Below, one piece after another: positions 7,356 to 8,956 of a DNA stretch of 8,956 nt. Origin of the DNA: S146-42 sp965371965 (GTDB taxonomy: Bacteria; Planctomycetota; Phycisphaerae; Phycisphaerales; UBA1924). The notes under the pieces were generated by a model, which had not been told where the DNA came from, did no database searches, and saw only the letters and a list, made by a program, of their open reading frames with translations. The stretch spans positions 1 to 8,956 of the forward strand of contig CBDVAM010000140.1 in NCBI GenBank assembly GCA_965371965.1. Reading direction: 5' to 3'. The stretch's first letter is position 1. Each line of letters opens with the position of its first letter. The position numbers and the translations under genes were made by a program.

Positions 7356-7712
7356 ATGGTCCAGTTACCCCAGGCCACCTGGTTCGCCATCATCGCCATC
7401 GCCGTTGCGGCGGTCCTCGGGGTGCTCCACATCCTCTCGGCACGTGTCCGGGACTACACCCTCGCCCACAATCTCAAGATCAAGACCGTGGCCTTGCGGC
7501 TCAATCAACTGGTCCAACTCAAGGCCATGAGCGAGTATCGCGATCTGAGTAGGTTGCCTGATAATATGGAGTCCCAGATCCGTTATCTGGTCGAGGATAT
7601 TTACCCAGACGACGACACCAGCGAGAACCCAGACGAGACCGCACCCGAGCCCACCGCCGACCACGAGTTTGATGTAGAACTCGTGGATCCGGGCCTCGCC
7701 GCTGCGGCCTAG
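7356..7712 (+). CDS. Small single-pass membrane protein, unknown function (118 aa)
   Basis: I do not recognise a family. The product has a short N-terminus, one strongly hydrophobic helix (ATWFAIIAIAVAAVLGVLHI, residues 7-26), then a basic stretch (RVRDYTLAHNLKIK, ~30-43) that by the positive-inside rule places the rest in the cytoplasm. A probably helical region of ~40-75 follows, and a very acidic tail from ~80 (DIYPDDDTSENPDE and onward). C- and G-ending codons dominate, as in the neighbours, which supports real coding. The start is uncertain: ATG at 7356 sits just before the helix, and ATG at 7344 would add four residues; neither has a convincing ribosome site. The gene is divergent from the 814-residue gene, 27-39 bases between starts. 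Its stop TAG overlaps the nitrilase stop in a shared CTAG. Confidence 0.75.
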   Translation: MVQLPQATWFAIIAIAVAAVLGVLHILSARVRDYTLAHNLKIKTVALRLNQLVQLKAMSEYRDLSRLPDNMESQIRYLVEDIYPDDDTSENPDETAPEPTADHEFDVELVDPGLAAAA

Positions 7713-8677
7713 GGCGGTGCTCCGCGGTCATCCTCCAGCCGTTCATCCTCGAACGAAACCGTCCCCTGGCGTCGCCGATCGACGATCAACCGCAGGACAT
7801 CGGGTCGTGCGTAATGCCCACTGTGGTCGAAGTTCTGTCGCTCGCGCAGAACGCTCGCCGGGTACAGGTCCACGACGATGACCCGCTCCTCGCCGACCAC
7901 CGGCTCGACAACCCACGCCCCGTCCGGCCCGGCCACACACGAGCCGCCGTCATAGAGCACCTCGCCCGCCGATGAGATCCGATTCCGCATCGCCAATCCC
8001 GCAGGGATGTCCTCGTCGCGGATCAGCCCGCTCGCCGAGATCACATACGAGCGACTTTCCAGCGCGATGAACCTGGTGATATCTCGCGTCAGTCGCTCAC
8101 AGCCGGGCCAGAGCGCGACGTGCAGGTCCACGCCCTGGGCGTGCAGCGCCGCCCTGGCCAGCGGCATCCAGTTCTCCCAGCAGTTCAGGGCACCCAGGCG
8201 GAACTCGCCGAGATCGTGGGCGACCAGCCCCGCCCCGTCGCCCGCGCCCCACGCCAGGCGTTCCTCATAGGTAGGCATCAGCTTGCGATGGACACTCTGG
8301 ACCATTCCGCCAGCGTCGATCACCACGCACGAGCAGTAGATCGTGTGCCCGGCGCGATCATCGGGGCGCTCCGCAACGCCCAGCACCCCCCATGCCTGGC
8401 GCTCGCGCAGGGCGTCACAGATTGGCGCGAGATGCCCCCGCTCGACCGTGACCGCCTGGTCCAGATATCGCTCGTGGAGTTCCTTCTGTTCGGGATCGTC
8501 GAATCTCGCGCCATCGGTTCGGCAGAGCCACACCGGATACGCCGGCAGCAGCGTCTCGCCAAAGCAGACGAGATTTGCACCCTGATCGCAGGCCTCGTGG
8601 ATGGCCCGCACGATCCGTTCGATCGTCGCCGCCCGATCGAGCAGGACCGGTGCGATCTGGGCGATGGCAACTCTCAC
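7709..8677 (-). CDS. Nitrilase (carbon-nitrogen hydrolase superfamily, branch 1-like)
   Basis: Expected to hydrolyse an organic nitrile to the carboxylic acid and ammonia with a cysteine nucleophile in the cytoplasm. The 322 residues fit the usual 310-360. The catalytic residues are all present: Glu41 (GETLLPAYPVW, 40-50), Lys132 (HRKLMPT, 130-136), the auxiliary Glu139 in YEERLAWGAGDG (137-148) and Cys166 in NCWENWMPL (165-173). CWENxMP and ERLxWGxGDG mark true nitrilases rather than amidases or N-carbamoylases. The C-terminal FDHSGHYARPDV (283-294) is also typical of nitrilases. There is no signal peptide. The start is GTG at 8677, supported by GGAGG at 8685-8689, 7 bases upstream. The 3' end overlaps the convergent small membrane protein gene by 4 bases. 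An inverted repeat begins 21 bases upstream of the start. No radical SAM, acetyltransferase or other Nit1-cluster gene is visible, so substrate and pathway stay open. Confidence 0.94.
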   Translation of the reverse strand: MRVAIAQIAPVLLDRAATIERIVRAIHEACDQGANLVCFGETLLPAYPVWLCRTDGARFDDPEQKELHERYLDQAVTVERGHLAPICDALRERQAWGVLGVAERPDDRAGHTIYCSCVVIDAGGMVQSVHRKLMPTYEERLAWGAGDGAGLVAHDLGEFRLGALNCWENWMPLARAALHAQGVDLHVALWPGCERLTRDITRFIALESRSYVISASGLIRDEDIPAGLAMRNRISSAGEVLYDGGSCVAGPDGAWVVEPVVGEERVIVVDLYPASVLRERQNFDHSGHYARPDVLRLIVDRRRQGTVSFEDERLEDDRGAPP

Positions 8678-8684
8678 GCTCGTG

Positions 8685-8689
8685 CCTCC
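8685..8689 (-). promoter_or_regulatory. Ribosome binding site fixing the GTG start of the nitrilase
   Basis: Reads GGAGG on the minus strand, seven bases before GTG at 8677. The next residues (RVAIAQIAP) are the conserved first strand of the family, so this non-ATG start is well supported. Confidence 0.8.
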
Positions 8690-8698
8690 GACTCGATC

Positions 8699-8759
8699 CT
8701 AGGTTCTGATTGGCGGATCCGAGTTCGCCCTTGGCACCGATTCACCAATCAGAACCTAG
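8699..8759. repeat. Perfect 15-bp inverted repeat upstream of the nitrilase gene
   Basis: The left arm CTAGGTTCTGATTGG (8699-8713) and right arm CCAATCAGAACCTAG (8745-8759) are exact reverse complements around a 31-base spacer. After one mismatch the pairing continues for five more positions (8715-8719 with 8739-8743, one G-T wobble). The proximal arm ends 9 bases from the nitrilase ribosome site. It may be an operator, a leader-RNA stem or the end of a small repeat element. Neither side has a T-run that would make it a classic terminator. Confidence 0.75.
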
Positions 8760-8835
8760 AGCGGTTTCAAGGATGGGGTAGCGGCGGAGTGGATCCTGGC
8801 GGGTTCTTCGCTGCGGAGCAGCGCCGCGAACATAG

Positions 8836-8855
8836 CGAGTGGCGATAGCCACTCG
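8836..8855. repeat. Short perfect hairpin in the nitrilase upstream region
   Basis: CGAGTGGC (8836-8843) and GCCACTCG (8848-8855) form an 8-bp stem with a GATA tetraloop. A second small hairpin (8809-8814 with 8818-8823, loop GGA) lies just before it. There is no T-run on either side. It could be the end of an upstream gene's transcript or part of a dispersed repeat. Confidence 0.5.
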
Positions 8856-8879
8856 TCACGGGCCGAAGTCATTCTCAGC

Positions 8880-8956
8880 CCCGGCCGGGGCGCGCGCGCC
8901 CCCCCGCCCGGGCGGGGTGTCGAGCGGAACACCCGCCGGGGGGGGGCGCCCCCCCC
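8880..8956. other. G/C-only low-complexity tail, suspected contig-end artefact
   Basis: This stretch is almost entirely G and C, with alternating homopolymer runs and self-complementary blocks (CCGGCCGGGG, CGCGCGCG, CCCGGGCGGGG, ending GGGGGGCGCCCCCCCC). Only 8919-8931 contains other bases in any number. A hairpin can be drawn between 8911-8920 and 8929-8937 with one bulged G. No coding signal is seen. It is unlike the rest of the window and is best treated as unreliable sequence. Confidence 0.6.

Noticed and set aside
8756..8833. A 25-codon minus-strand ORF (begins MFAALLRSEEP) in the nitrilase upstream region
   Set aside because: There is no ribosome site, it overlaps the small hairpins, and its stop lies in the inverted-repeat arm. 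It cannot be told from chance.

Overview
The window is high-GC (roughly 60-65% by eye), densely coded bacterial DNA. It holds one partial and six complete protein genes. I see no rRNA or tRNA gene, CRISPR array, transposase or phage gene. The gene content, the hybrid membrane protein and a 'CACTGGTGG...CCACCAGTG' intergenic hairpin suggest a planctomycete, perhaps of the Phycisphaerae. This is inference from general familiarity; there is no marker gene to prove it. The last ~75 bases are abnormal G/C homopolymer and palindrome sequence, which suggests a contig end and possibly a metagenome assembly.

Layout. (1) 1-960 (+): a concentrative nucleoside transporter (NupC/CNT family) cut at its 5' end by the window edge. 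A strong hairpin about 20 bases past its stop is a likely terminator. (2) 1095-1553 (+): a small exported protein of unknown function. (3) 1564-3711 (-): a secreted prolyl oligopeptidase with a complete catalytic triad, convergent with gene 2 and 10 bases from its stop. (4) 3878-4840 (-) and 4872-7316 (-): a two-gene unit with a 31-base gap. An 814-residue membrane protein with a glutamine-amidotransferase-like (probably non-catalytic) region is followed by an ABC-2-type ATPase. No permease gene lies in the window. (5) 7356-7712 (+): a small single-pass membrane protein divergent from the 814-residue gene. (6) 7709-8677 (-): a nitrilase whose stop codon shares a CTAG with the stop of gene 5. 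(7) 8678-8956: non-coding, with a perfect 15-bp inverted repeat just upstream of the nitrilase, two smaller hairpins and the low-complexity end.

How they may work together. The transporter, exported protein, peptidase and nitrilase look like separate housekeeping or scavenging genes for nucleosides, proline-containing peptides and nitriles. The only convincing partnership is the ABC ATPase with the 814-residue membrane protein. I infer an envelope-associated ABC system with a distant permease, loosely comparable to the ATPase and auxiliary-subunit arrangement of gliding/ABC-2 systems. The nearly touching divergent start of gene 5 raises the possibility of coregulation with it.

No intergenic gap reaches 300 bases. 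The largest are 8678-8956, 3712-3877 and 961-1094. I found no clear evidence of an undescribed defence, mobile or biosynthetic system. The most worthwhile leads are the permease-less ABC unit, the repeat-like hairpin at 982-1012 and the inverted repeat in front of the nitrilase.
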